A stretch of 64,000 nucleotides of DNA from Actinoplanes sp. NBC_00393 (GTDB taxonomy: Bacteria; Actinomycetota; Actinomycetes; Mycobacteriales; Micromonosporaceae): assembly GCF_036053395.1 (NCBI RefSeq), contig NZ_CP107942.1, positions 4,120,501-4,184,500 of the forward strand, written 5' to 3'. The position numbers and the translations under genes were made by a program. Positions 48,517 through 56,556 of this stretch are shown piece after piece. Positions within the stretch are counted from its first letter, which is position 1. Each line of letters opens with the position of its first letter. The notes under the pieces were generated by a model. It did not search any database. It was not told the DNA's origin and saw only the letters and a program-made list of their open reading frames with translations.

Positions 48517-50763
48517 ATGTCCCCCACCCGCCGCAGCCTGCTGGGCGTCGCTCTCGCCTCGGCAGCCGGCTCCACTCTCCTCCGCGGCGCCCCGGCCGCG
48601 GCCGCCGAGCTGCCACCCGCCCGTGCCGACCTCGGCGTCTCGGCGTTTGCGTTCCCGCTCGGCCAGGTGCGCCTGACCGCCGGGCGGCTGATGGACAACC
48701 AGAACCGCACCCTGAACTATCTGCGGTCCGTCGACGCGAACCGGCTGCTCTACGTGTTCCGCGCCAACCACGGCGTGTCCACCGGCGGTGCGGCCGCGAA
48801 CGGCGGCTGGGACGCGCCGACCTTCCCGTTCCGCAGCCACGTGCAGGGGCACTTCCTCACCGCGTGGGCGCAGGCGTGGGCCGTGCTGGGCGACACGACC
48901 TGCCGGGACAAGGCCAACTACATGGTCGCTGAGCTGGCCAAATGCCAGGCTTCGAACGGTTACCTGTCCGGGTTCCCCGAGTCGGACATCACCGCGGTCG
49001 AGAACCGCACGCTGACCAACGGCAACGTGCCCTACTACTGCATCCACAAGACCCTCGTGGGCCTGCTGGACGTGTGGCGCTACATCGGCAACACCCAGGC
49101 CCGTACCGTGCTGCTGGCGCTCGCCGGCTGGGTCGACACCCGCACGGCCCGGCTGACCAGCGCCCAGATGCAGGCCATGCTGGGCACCGAGTTCGGCGGC
49201 ATGAACGCCGTGCTCACCGATATCTACCAGCAGACCGGCGACGCCCGCTGGCTGACCGTCGCGCAGCGCTTCGACCACGCCGCGGTCTTCAACCCGCTGG
49301 CTGCGAACACGGATCAGCTGAACGGCCTGCACGCCAACACGCAGGTGCCCAAGTGGATCGGCGCGGCCCGCGAGTACAAGGCCACCGGCACCGGCCGCTA
49401 CCTCGACATCGCCCGCAACGCCTGGAACATCACGGTCGGCGCGCACACCTATGCCATCGGCGGCAACAGCCAGGCCGAGCACTTCCGCGCCCCGAACGCG
49501 ATCGCCGGCTACCTCACCGACGACACCTGTGAACACTGCAACACGGTCAACATGCTGCGCCTGACCCGGGAACTGTGGGTGACCGACCCGAACCGGGCCG
49601 CCTACTTCGACTTCTACGAGCAGGCCCTGCTCAACCACGTGATCGGCGCGCAGAACCCGGCGTCGGCGAACGGGCACGTCACCTACTTCACCCCGCTGAA
49701 GCCGGGCGGGCGGCGCGGCGTCGGCCCGGCCTGGGGCGGCGGCACCTGGAGCACCGACTACACCACCTTCTGGTGCTGCCAGGGCACCGGCGTCGAGGTC
49801 AACACCCGGCTGATGGAGTCGATCTACTTCTACAACGGCACCACGCTGACCGTGAACCTGTTCACCCCGTCCGTGCTCACCTGGTCGCAGCGCGGCATCA
49901 CGGTCACCCAGGCCACCACCTTCCCGGCGAGCGACACCACCACGCTGACCCTGTCCGGCACGATGAGCGGCTCCTGGAGCATCCGCGTCCGCATCCCGGC
50001 CTGGACCAGCGGCGCCACCATCGCCGTCAACGGCGCCGTGCAGAGCGTCGCGGTCACGCCGGGAAGCTACGCCACCGTGACTCGCACCTGGGCCGCCGGC
50101 GACACCATCACCGTGCGCCTGCCGATGCGGGTGGTCATGCGGCCCGCCAACGACAACCCCGACATCCAGGCCATCACCTACGGCCCGGCGGTCCTGGCCG
50201 GCAACTACGGCAACACCACGCTCAGCGCCCCGCCCACGTTGACCGTCTCCTCGGTCACCCGGACCACCGCCACCGCGAACGGGGCGACCGTCAACCTGGT
50301 CCCGTTCTACGACGCGCACGGCTTCAACTACACCGTCTACTGGCAGACCACCCCCACCGTGAAACTGGTCAACAACGCCACCGGCCTGGTCCTCGGCATC
50401 AAGGACATGTCGCTCGTCAACGGTGGCCTGGCCCTGACCTGGGACGACACCGGCACCCTCGACCACCGCTGGGTGCGCATCACCGACGGCACCGCCGTGC
50501 GCTTCCGCAACCTCAACAGCGGCAAGGTCCTCGGCGTCGAGAACATGTCCACCGCCGACAACGCCCGCGTCCTGCAATGGGACGACAACGGCACTGCCGA
50601 CCACCGCTGGACCCTCCTCGACCAGGGCGGCGGCCTCTTCAAGATCCGCAACGTGCACAGCGGCAAACTCCTGGCCGTCCTGGGCGGCGGCACCGCCCGA
50701 GGCACGCAGGTGGTCCAGGAGGCAGACAACGGCAGCGCCGACAACCTCTGGCGCCTCATTTAG
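48517..50763 (+). CDS. Secreted GH127 beta-L-arabinofuranosidase with ricin module
   Basis: ATG 48517 follows GAAGGAGA; 748 residues. The N-terminus TRRSLLGVALASAAGS is a twin-arginine-type signal, which suits a metalloprotein folded before export. The GH127 (alpha/alpha)6 domain spans about 40-430, with the zinc-cysteine motifs CEHCNTVNML near 339 and FWCCQGTGVE near 419, where Cys is the nucleophile in this family. A beta-domain (about 440-600) follows. A ricin-type lectin at about 612-748 has three repeats (NNATGLVLGIKDM, NLNSGKVLGVENM, NVHSGKLLAVLGG). It should remove beta-linked arabinose freed by the GH43 enzyme. Confidence 0.92.
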   Translation: MSPTRRSLLGVALASAAGSTLLRGAPAAAAELPPARADLGVSAFAFPLGQVRLTAGRLMDNQNRTLNYLRSVDANRLLYVFRANHGVSTGGAAANGGWDAPTFPFRSHVQGHFLTAWAQAWAVLGDTTCRDKANYMVAELAKCQASNGYLSGFPESDITAVENRTLTNGNVPYYCIHKTLVGLLDVWRYIGNTQARTVLLALAGWVDTRTARLTSAQMQAMLGTEFGGMNAVLTDIYQQTGDARWLTVAQRFDHAAVFNPLAANTDQLNGLHANTQVPKWIGAAREYKATGTGRYLDIARNAWNITVGAHTYAIGGNSQAEHFRAPNAIAGYLTDDTCEHCNTVNMLRLTRELWVTDPNRAAYFDFYEQALLNHVIGAQNPASANGHVTYFTPLKPGGRRGVGPAWGGGTWSTDYTTFWCCQGTGVEVNTRLMESIYFYNGTTLTVNLFTPSVLTWSQRGITVTQATTFPASDTTTLTLSGTMSGSWSIRVRIPAWTSGATIAVNGAVQSVAVTPGSYATVTRTWAAGDTITVRLPMRVVMRPANDNPDIQAITYGPAVLAGNYGNTTLSAPPTLTVSSVTRTTATANGATVNLVPFYDAHGFNYTVYWQTTPTVKLVNNATGLVLGIKDMSLVNGGLALTWDDTGTLDHRWVRITDGTAVRFRNLNSGKVLGVENMSTADNARVLQWDDNGTADHRWTLLDQGGGLFKIRNVHSGKLLAVLGGGTARGTQVVQEADNGSADNLWRLI

Positions 50764-50764
50764 A

Positions 50765-50780
50765 CCCGTTTCGATACGGG
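50765..50780 (+). terminator. Short hairpin after GH127
   Basis: CCCGT (50765-50769) and ACGGG (50776-50780) enclose TTCGAT directly after the GH127 stop at 50763. It is a small stem, so its strength as a terminator is uncertain. The following 50781-51064 shows no gene; short frames there lack codon bias. Confidence 0.4.
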
Positions 50781-51064
50781 CTACGCGCTCTTCCCCGAGC
50801 GTCCCGCGGCCGCCGCACGGCTCGAGGCCGTCCGGCGGCCGCCGGGCTGAACCTACGGTCGCCCCAGCCGGGCCTGCCACCATCGCGCCGAGTTCGTCAT
50901 CACCTGCTCGGTGCCGGCGGGGCGGTCCCGCAGCATGCCGCGACCAGCCGGCCCACCGTGGCGCCGGGCGAGGCGTCCGGGCTCGCGCGGGGCGAGGGTG
51001 TGGCTACGGGTGGAGGGCGGTGGCCGCGGCTCTGCGCCGGCGCACATACCCGACAGCGCAGCAA

Positions 51065-52261
51065 TCAGGCGCGGACCGGACGGCGGCCGAACGCCCGCAT
51101 CGCCGTCGCACCGACCAGCGGGCCCGGCACGAGCAGCCAGAACGCCCAGCGCCAGCCGACCGCCCCGGCCACCACCGGAACCAACTGGATGGTGATCACG
51201 GTCAGCGCGAAGCCGATGGCCGTCTGCGCGGTCAGGGCGGTTCCGACGTAGCGTTCGTCGGCGACCTCGCTCAGCGACGTGGAGAAGACGCCGGAGTCAG
51301 CGACCGCCGCGGCGCCCCAGATCACGCCGAGCGCCACCACGGCGGCCGGCGGGGCGGTGAAGAACAACGGGGACAGCAGGCAGCAGGCGCCGCTGACCAC
51401 CAGGGCGGCGACCCCGGCCCGGGACCGCCCGAACCGGTCCGCCGCCCAGCCGCCACCCAGGCACCCGGCCAGCCCGGCGACGCCGATCGCCAGGAACGCG
51501 ACCAGGCTGACGTCGGCGTCCTCGCGGCCGGTGCGGGCCGCGGCTCCCGCGATCAGGAAGCTGGGCAGCCACGTCCACAACGCGTACAGCTCCCACATGT
51601 GCCCGAAGTAGCCCAGGTTGACCAGCCGGGGACCGCGCTGGCCGAACATCGTCAGGGCGTACCCCGGATGCGGCGCCGCCGGCGCCGCGTGGGCGAACTG
51701 CGGGCCCTCGCGGACCAGTGCGACCGACACCAGCGCGCCGGCCGCCGTGCAGCCGGCTGCGGCGGCCATCACGGCCCGCCACGGCAGGTCGCCCAGTCCG
51801 CCGATCAAGTGCGGCAGGGCCGAGCCGAGGGTGAGCGCGCCGATCATGACGCCGAACGCCAGACCGCGCCGGGCCGGCGGCGCCCAGGACGCGGTCAGTT
51901 TCATGCCGACCGGGTAGACCCCGGCCAGGAAGACACCGGTGAGGAACCGCAACGGGACGGCGGCGGCGAGGCCGTCCACCGCGACGGCGAACACTCCGGT
52001 GCACGCAGCCGCCAGTGCCGCGCAGAGCGCCATCAGCAGATGAGCCCGCACCCGGTCGGCCAGGTTCAGCGCGGTCGAGGTGACCGCGCCGACCACGAAG
52101 CCGAGCTGCACCGAGGCGGTCAGCCACACCGCCGCCGTGGCGCTGATGTGCCACTGTTCGCGCAACGCCGGCACCACGGCGGATGCGGAGAACCACACCG
52201 CCATGCCGAGAACCTGAACGACAGCGATCAGCGCACGCTGTCCGCCGGCCCGATGCGTCAT
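51065..52261 (-). CDS. MFS transporter
   Basis: The 398-residue protein starts at ATG 52261 (MTHRAGGQRALIA). It has 12 predicted helices; the region LIAVVQVLGMAVWFSASAVVPAL with VWLTASVQLGFVVGAVTSTALNLADRVRAHLL is typical of the MFS group that includes nitrate/cyanate-type and drug exporters. The second motif A copy is GGGWAADRFGRSRAGVAAL. It is divergent from the DUF3224-MarR operon, and the 65-bp gap has a palindromic operator, so it is probably under that MarR regulator. The exported substrate is unknown. Confidence 0.87.
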   Translation of the reverse strand: MTHRAGGQRALIAVVQVLGMAVWFSASAVVPALREQWHISATAAVWLTASVQLGFVVGAVTSTALNLADRVRAHLLMALCAALAAACTGVFAVAVDGLAAAVPLRFLTGVFLAGVYPVGMKLTASWAPPARRGLAFGVMIGALTLGSALPHLIGGLGDLPWRAVMAAAAGCTAAGALVSVALVREGPQFAHAAPAAPHPGYALTMFGQRGPRLVNLGYFGHMWELYALWTWLPSFLIAGAAARTGREDADVSLVAFLAIGVAGLAGCLGGGWAADRFGRSRAGVAALVVSGACCLLSPLFFTAPPAAVVALGVIWGAAAVADSGVFSTSLSEVADERYVGTALTAQTAIGFALTVITIQLVPVVAGAVGWRWAFWLLVPGPLVGATAMRAFGRRPVRA

Positions 52262-52296
52262 CTGCGCTCCCTCGCTCGGCACCCGATGATCATGCA

Positions 52297-52317
52297 ATAT
52301 GTGACTCAGTCATATAT
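52297..52317. promoter_or_regulatory. MarR-type palindrome in the divergent gap
   Basis: ATATGTGACTCAGTCATATAT is a near-perfect 21-bp palindrome about a central C (ATAT, TGACT on each side). AT-rich and symmetrical, it lies 10 bp before the DUF3224 ATG and 35 bp before the MFS start. The MarR protein encoded at 52718 is the probable ligand. Confidence 0.7.
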
Positions 52318-52326
52318 CGTGGGGAG

Positions 52327-52725
52327 ATGACGACGACACTGGAGACCAAGCTCGAGATCAAGTCATGGGACGAGAAGCCGTATCGGGAGATGCCGGACGG
52401 CACCAGGTGGACCCGGGCCGAGGTCGTGCTGGCCGGGACGAGCGACCAGCTGACCGAGGGTTCCTTCGAGGCGCTGATGTATTACCGCGGTGACGGGACC
52501 AGCACCTACGTCAGCCTGATGTCGCTCACCGGCACGCTCGACGGCCGGCACGGCACCGTGATCCTGGCCGGCCAGGGCACCTTCGACGGGACGACGGCGC
52601 GCAGCGAGTTCCGGGTGATCGAGGCGACCGGCGGGCTCTCGGGGATCACCGGCACGGCCACCAGCAGTTCCACCCACGCCGACTATCCGTACATGCCTCT
52701 CACGCTGACGTACGATCTTGGCTGA
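52327..52725 (+). CDS. DUF3224-family protein
   Basis: The 132-residue protein (TKLEIKSWDEKPYREMPDGTRWTRAEV, EGSFEALMYYRGDGTSTYVSL, TVILAGQGTFDGTTARSEFRVIEATGGLSGITGTA) matches the DUF3224 eight-stranded, lipocalin/allene-oxide-cyclase-like barrel. These proteins have no settled function. GGGGAG abuts the ATG directly, so the start may be leaderless. Its last 8 bp overlap the MarR gene, so the two are co-translated. Confidence 0.85.
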   Translation: MTTTLETKLEIKSWDEKPYREMPDGTRWTRAEVVLAGTSDQLTEGSFEALMYYRGDGTSTYVSLMSLTGTLDGRHGTVILAGQGTFDGTTARSEFRVIEATGGLSGITGTATSSSTHADYPYMPLTLTYDLG

Positions 52726-53251
52726 TCCGCTCAGCTCCGAGGGCAACGTGCTCGGCGCGCTCGCGCTGGTGCTCACCGACCAGATGGCGGCCGGCGCGGC
52801 TACCGGAGCCGGCGAGTCCGGCGCGGCCGCCGCGGCGCTCTCCGCGCTCCACGAGTTCCTGGACGGGGCCACCCTCGACCGGTTGCGCCGCGTTCTCGGC
52901 CTGACCCATTCCGGCGCGGTGCGATTGGTGAACCGCCTGGCCGCCGACGGTCTGGTGGAGCGCGGCCCGGGTGCGGACGGCCGGTCGCGGTCGGTGACGC
53001 TGACCCCGGCCGGCCGGCAGGCCGCGGCCCGGGTGGCCGGAGCCCGCGCCGCCGTGCTGGAACGCGCGTTGCGGGACCTGGCGCCTGAGCAGCGAGCCAC
53101 TTTGCACGAGCTGCTCGGGCAGGTGATGGCGGGCGTGGTCCGGGACAAGGAGGGCGGCGCCTGGATCTGCCGCCTGTGCGACCTGCCCGCCTGTGGCCGC
53201 GACGAGGGACACTGCCCGACCGCGAAGGCGGCCGCCGCCAAGTACGGCTGA
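52718..53251 (+). CDS. MarR-family regulator with C-terminal cysteine cluster
   Basis: The start is TTG 52718, overlapping the DUF3224 gene; 177 residues. The winged helix has ALSALHEFLDGATLDRLRRVLGLTHSGAVRLVNRLAADGLVERG and the wing GADGRSRSVTLTPAG. The C-terminus adds WICRLCDLPACGRDEGHCPT, four cysteines with Asp and His (CxxC-x4-C-x6-C) that could bind zinc or act as a thiol switch, a feature seen in a subset of actinobacterial MarR proteins. It probably senses oxidative or electrophilic stress and controls its own operon and the divergent MFS gene. Confidence 0.85.
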   Translation: MADPLSSEGNVLGALALVLTDQMAAGAATGAGESGAAAAALSALHEFLDGATLDRLRRVLGLTHSGAVRLVNRLAADGLVERGPGADGRSRSVTLTPAGRQAAARVAGARAAVLERALRDLAPEQRATLHELLGQVMAGVVRDKEGGAWICRLCDLPACGRDEGHCPTAKAAAAKYG

Positions 53252-53259
53252 CGCGCCTT

Positions 53260-54207
53260 TCAGCCGCGGCGCGGTCTCAGCATGGCCGGTCTGGGCAGCA
53301 GCGCCGGAACCTGGCGCATGTGCTCGGCGTATGCCGGACGGCGGACCAGAGACCTGCGGTCCATCATCGGCACGCTGACGAACGCGAACAGCAGCACCAT
53401 GCTGACCGGCCCGATCACCGTCCACCACCAGCTGGGCGCCGCCGCCATCGCGAACAGCCACATCCCCCACCAGAACGTGATCTCGCCCAGATAGTTCGGA
53501 TGCCGCGAGTACCGCCACAGTCCGCGATCGATGATCCGGCCCCGGTTGGCGGGATCACCGGCGAACCGGTGCAGCTGCCGGTCCGCGGTCGCCTCGATCA
53601 GCACCGCGGCCGCGGTCACCACCACGGCCACGATGTCGAGCAGGCCCCACGGCCGGCCGGTCACGGTCACCGCGGGCCAGACCGCCAGCAGGCCGGCGAA
53701 GACCACGAGAGTCGGCATCAGCTGAATGCCGGTCAGATTGATCAGCCACCACGGCACCCCGGCGGGCCGCTGCTCGCGCAGCTGCACATACCGCCAGTCC
53801 TCGTGACTCAGCCCGCGCCACGAGGACGCCCAGTTGGCCGTCAACCGGATCGACCAGGCCAGCACCAGCAGCAGCACCGCCACCTGCCGCCCGGTGACCG
53901 CGGCCAGGTCACCGCCGGCCTGCCACAGCACCCATCCGGCCACGATCACCGCCGGCGCCACACTCCAGTACGGGTCGTAGACGCTCGCGTTGGCGACCAG
54001 CACGCTCGCCCCGAACACCACCACGGTGGCGACCAGGTCGGCGTAGAAGGTCACCGCCAACAGGTGCTGCCCCCGGAGCAGAGCCAGCACCGCCCAGGCG
54101 GCCAGCCCGGCCGCCACATAGACCAGCACCACGACCGCGAACCCCACCGCCCGCGACGTGGCCGCCAACCGCCCACCCACCTGGTAGGCACCGCGTTCCG
54201 CAGCCAT
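53260..54207 (-). CDS. DUF1295 / steroid 5-alpha-reductase-like membrane protein
   Basis: The 315-residue integral membrane protein has about eight helices. It carries the DUF1295 signatures NASVYDPYWSVAPAVIVAGW, LTANWASSWRGLSHEDWRYVQLRE and the NADPH-binding C-terminus GLWRYSRHPNYLGEITFWWGMWLFA. Members resemble steroid reductases and isoprenylcysteine methyltransferases, but their substrates in bacteria are unknown. It is convergent with the MarR gene. Confidence 0.88.
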   Translation of the reverse strand: MAAERGAYQVGGRLAATSRAVGFAVVVLVYVAAGLAAWAVLALLRGQHLLAVTFYADLVATVVVFGASVLVANASVYDPYWSVAPAVIVAGWVLWQAGGDLAAVTGRQVAVLLLVLAWSIRLTANWASSWRGLSHEDWRYVQLREQRPAGVPWWLINLTGIQLMPTLVVFAGLLAVWPAVTVTGRPWGLLDIVAVVVTAAAVLIEATADRQLHRFAGDPANRGRIIDRGLWRYSRHPNYLGEITFWWGMWLFAMAAAPSWWWTVIGPVSMVLLFAFVSVPMMDRRSLVRRPAYAEHMRQVPALLPRPAMLRPRRG

Positions 54208-54251
54208 ACCAGGCAGAATAGGTCAGCGTCGATCGTCGGGGCATTGGCCGT

Positions 54252-54350
54252 TCAGAGCATCAGGCAGAACGGGTGGCCTTCCGGGTCGGTGAGCACGATC
54301 CACTCGTCGCCGCCGGGCTGGAACTCCGGCTGCGGCGGCTGCTGTGAGTA
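54252..54350 (-). pseudogene. C-terminal remnant of a VOC protein
   Basis: The last 32 codons before the TGA read YSQQPPQPEFQPGGDEWIVL then TDPEGHPFCLML. The final strand and 'DPEGHPFC' turn are those closing glyoxalase/VOC proteins. Upstream of 54350 the frame enters the opposite ArsR gene and has no VOC similarity, so about three quarters of the gene is gone. The remnant marks an old deletion boundary next to the ArsR-CDF operon. Confidence 0.55.
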
Positions 54351-54365
54351 CAGCGTCGGCTGTAC
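54348..54365. promoter_or_regulatory. ArsR-type operator for the CDF operon
   Basis: GTACAGC (54348-54354), GTCG, GCTGTAC (54359-54365) is a perfect 7-bp inverted repeat ending 9 bp before GTG 54375, with a possible -10 TACTAT at 54363-54368. The transcript would be leaderless, and repressor binding would cover its start. Confidence 0.7.
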
Positions 54366-54374
54366 TATCAGGGC

Positions 54375-54704
54375 GTGGAAGCAGTCGTGCACGGCGCAGC
54401 TCTCGCCCGATTCGGTCACGCCCTGTCGGATGCGACCCGCGCGCGGCTGCTGCTGGCCCTGCGCGACTCCCCCGGCTACCCGTCCGAGCTCGCCGACCAG
54501 CTCGACGTGACCCGGCAGAACCTGTCCAACCATCTGACCTGCCTGCGCGGCTGCGGCCTGGTCGTCGCCGTTCCCGAGGGCCGCCGCACGCGGTACGAAC
54601 TGGCTGACAACCGGATCCGGCACGCCCTCGACGACCTGCTCGGCCTGGTGCTGGCCGTCGATCCGGCAGCCTGTCCCGACTCCGCGGAGAACGGCTGCTG
54701 CTGA
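54375..54704 (+). CDS. Metal-sensing ArsR-family regulator, CmtR-like
   Basis: GTG 54375; 109 residues. The winged helix has LSDATRARLLLALRDSPGYPSELADQLDVTRQNLSNHLTCLRGCGLVVAV and the wing GRRTRYELADNR. Cysteines in LTCLRGCG within the recognition helix region and a C-terminal PAACPDSAENGCC match the lead/cadmium-sensing CmtR pattern, where one C-terminal and two alpha-4 cysteines bind metal. Its TGA overlaps the ATG of a cation diffusion facilitator, as in known cmtR operons. Confidence 0.88.
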   Translation: MEAVVHGAALARFGHALSDATRARLLLALRDSPGYPSELADQLDVTRQNLSNHLTCLRGCGLVVAVPEGRRTRYELADNRIRHALDDLLGLVLAVDPAACPDSAENGCC

Positions 54705-55387
54705 TGCCGTCCGTCATGTCCCGCAGCCCGGCGCAGCGCAGCGCGGTGCTGGCCCGGCGGATCCGGCTGCTGGTCGCCGTCACGATCGGTTACAACGTGG
54801 TCGAGGCGGTGGTCGCCGTCAGCGCCGGGCACGCGGCCGGGTCCACCGCGCTGATCGGGTTCGGGCTCGACTCGGTCATCGAGGTGTCGTCGGCCGCCGC
54901 GGTCGCGTGGCAGTTCGCCGGTCGCGATCCGCAACGCCGGGAAAGGACCGCACTGCGGATCATCGCCGTGTCGTTCTTCGCGCTGGCCGCCTATGTCACC
55001 GTCGAGTCCGTGCGGACGCTGCTCGACAGCACCGGCGCGGAGCACTCCACGGTCGGGCTCGTCCTGGCGGCGGTGTCGCTGGCAATCATGCCCGGCCTGT
55101 CCTACGCCCAGCGCAGGGCGGGACGCGAACTCGGCTCGCGCACCGCGGTCGCCGACTCGAAGCAGACGCTGCTCTGCACGTACCTTTCCGCGGTCCTTCT
55201 CGTCGGTCTGGCCCTCAACAGCCTGTTCGGCTGGAGCTGGGCCGATCCGGTCGCCGCCCTGATCATCGCCGCCGTCGCCATCAAGGAGGGCCGCGACGCC
55301 TGGCACGGCGACGCCTGCTGCGCCCCGATTCCCACCGCCGGACCGGCCACCACCTGCGCAGATCAATGCTGCGGCGACAATCGCTGA
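54704..55387 (+). CDS. Cation transporter (CDF-like) with Cys-rich tail
   Basis: The 227-residue membrane protein overlaps the ArsR gene (TGATG). It has five to six helices with the metal-site pattern GFGLDSVIEVSSAAAVAW (helix 2) and ADSKQTLLCTYLSAVLLVGLAL (helix 5), where CDF exporters use Asp and His; here Asp/Lys/Cys are found, as in the CDF-like group adjacent to CmtR. The short tail WHGDACCAPIP...TTCADQCCGD has six cysteines, probably a cytosolic metal-handling tail. It likely exports cadmium, lead or zinc. Confidence 0.85.
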   Translation: MPSVMSRSPAQRSAVLARRIRLLVAVTIGYNVVEAVVAVSAGHAAGSTALIGFGLDSVIEVSSAAAVAWQFAGRDPQRRERTALRIIAVSFFALAAYVTVESVRTLLDSTGAEHSTVGLVLAAVSLAIMPGLSYAQRRAGRELGSRTAVADSKQTLLCTYLSAVLLVGLALNSLFGWSWADPVAALIIAAVAIKEGRDAWHGDACCAPIPTAGPATTCADQCCGDNR

Positions 55388-55448
55388 CGGCGCGAGCGGC
55401 CAACCGGGCCGGCGCCGGCTGTGGACGCCATGCGGATGTCGATCAAGA

Positions 55449-55817
55449 ATGGCGGGCGTGACGCGACCGGAGCACCAGCAACGTCCGTCTCGGCTCGGCG
55501 GCTTCTGGGGGTTCCTGGTGGGCGGCGCGGCCGTGGCGCTGCTGCTCGTGGTCCTTCAGCCGGTCACCGACCCGAAGGACTGCCCCAACTACGGCGCCGC
55601 CGGGAATGCCAGCGTGTTCGCGAACTCGGCCTGGGACTTCTACCTTCCGCTGGTCCTGCTCGGCTGGCTGGTCCTGGTCGTCGCCGAGCAGGCGCACCCG
55701 GCGGCCTGGTGGGGCCGCACCCGGACCGCCGTCGCCGGCCGGGCCGTGGCCGCCGTGTCACTGACCCTGGTGGCCGCCTGCTGCCTGGGCGCCACTCTGC
55801 TGGCCACCTGCCGCTGA
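55449..55817 (+). CDS. Small three-helix membrane protein
   Basis: The 122-residue protein has membrane helices at GFLVGGAAVALLLVVLQP, FYLPLVLLGWLVLVVAE and AVAAVSLTLVAACCLGATLL. Cysteines sit at DCPNYGAAG in the first outer loop and at the C-terminus (ATCR). I do not recognise the family. It overlaps the convergent TetR gene by 60 bp. Confidence 0.65.
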   Translation: MAGVTRPEHQQRPSRLGGFWGFLVGGAAVALLLVVLQPVTDPKDCPNYGAAGNASVFANSAWDFYLPLVLLGWLVLVVAEQAHPAAWWGRTRTAVAGRAVAAVSLTLVAACCLGATLLATCR

Positions 55818-56477
55818 CAGCGCGTAGATCAGCTTGTCCAGCACGCCGGGGAACGCGGAGCGCACGGCCGCCGGCAGGTGTTCGCGCACCGCGTCCAGAT
55901 GCGGATACTCGTCGGCCGAAAGCGAAACATACACCCGCGCCAGCGCCCGGTCCTCGGCCTGCTGCTGACTCGGGGTGAGCTCGGCGGCGTCGATCGCGGC
56001 CAGCGCCAGCACGGTGTCGATGAAGTCCCGGTAGTGCAGCAGCGCCTGCTCGGGACTGAACCCCGCACCGAGCAGCAGCCCCACACCGAGGTCGGCGGTG
56101 CGCAGCTCGTTGGGGCCGGCCGTGAACCGTACGGCCCGCAGTTGCGCCAGCCGCGGGTGCTTCAGCATCGAGCGGTACACCCGCTCGCCCAGCTCCCGCA
56201 GGGACGCCGCCCAGTCCGGGCCCGGCACGAAACCGACGGTGGTCTCGCCGATCAGCCGGTCGGCGATGGCGATCAGCAGGGCGTCCAGGTCCCGGAAGTA
56301 CCGGTAGATCGCGGTCGGGTCGGCGCCGAGTTCCACGCCGAGGCGGCGCACGGTCAGCGCGTTGCCGCCGGGCGCCTCGATCAGCCGCAGCGCGGCCTCG
56401 ATGATCAGATCCGGGTTCAGCACCACCCCGGTACGGGTCGGGCGGCGCCGGACACGCGGGGAGCCGGCTCGCGCCAT
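55758..56477 (-). CDS. TetR-family regulator
   Basis: The 239-residue protein has an N-terminal helix-turn-helix (VVLNPDLIIEAALRLIEAPGGNALTVRRLGVELGADPTAIYRYFRDLDALL) after a basic arm. Its C-terminal domain is of the TetR_C type (MLKHPRLAQLRAVRFTAGPNELRTADLGVGLLLGAGF). It is divergent from the FAD oxidoreductase gene at 56557, with an inverted repeat in the 79-bp gap, and so probably controls that gene. Confidence 0.88.
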   Translation of the reverse strand: MARAGSPRVRRRPTRTGVVLNPDLIIEAALRLIEAPGGNALTVRRLGVELGADPTAIYRYFRDLDALLIAIADRLIGETTVGFVPGPDWAASLRELGERVYRSMLKHPRLAQLRAVRFTAGPNELRTADLGVGLLLGAGFSPEQALLHYRDFIDTVLALAAIDAAELTPSQQQAEDRALARVYVSLSADEYPHLDAVREHLPAAVRSAFPGVLDKLIYALSAAGGQQSGAQAAGGHQGQ

Positions 56478-56489
56478 CCTCCTGCCTCC

Positions 56490-56511
56490 TTATGTCAACG
56501 CATTGACGTAA
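56490..56511. promoter_or_regulatory. TetR-type operator
   Basis: The inverted repeat GTCAA (56494-56498), CGCA, TTGAC (56503-56507) lies within a larger symmetrical stretch TTATGTCAACGCATTGACGT. It sits 13 bp upstream of the TetR start and about 46 bp before the oxidoreductase ATG, and is the evident shared operator. Confidence 0.7.
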
Positions 56512-56556
56512 GCCTAGCGGCCCGGTTTGCTGGTGTTCTGACCAGGGAGGATCAGC

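Noticed and set aside
48451..50883. 810-codon minus-strand frame over GH127
   Set aside because: The plus strand encodes a complete GH127-ricin protein with catalytic motifs; the antisense frame is Gly/Val/Asp-rich shadow.
50853..51047. Small minus-strand frame ending NSARWWQARLGRP
   Set aside because: Too short, Arg/Pro-rich N-terminus, no ribosome site; treated as non-coding spacer.
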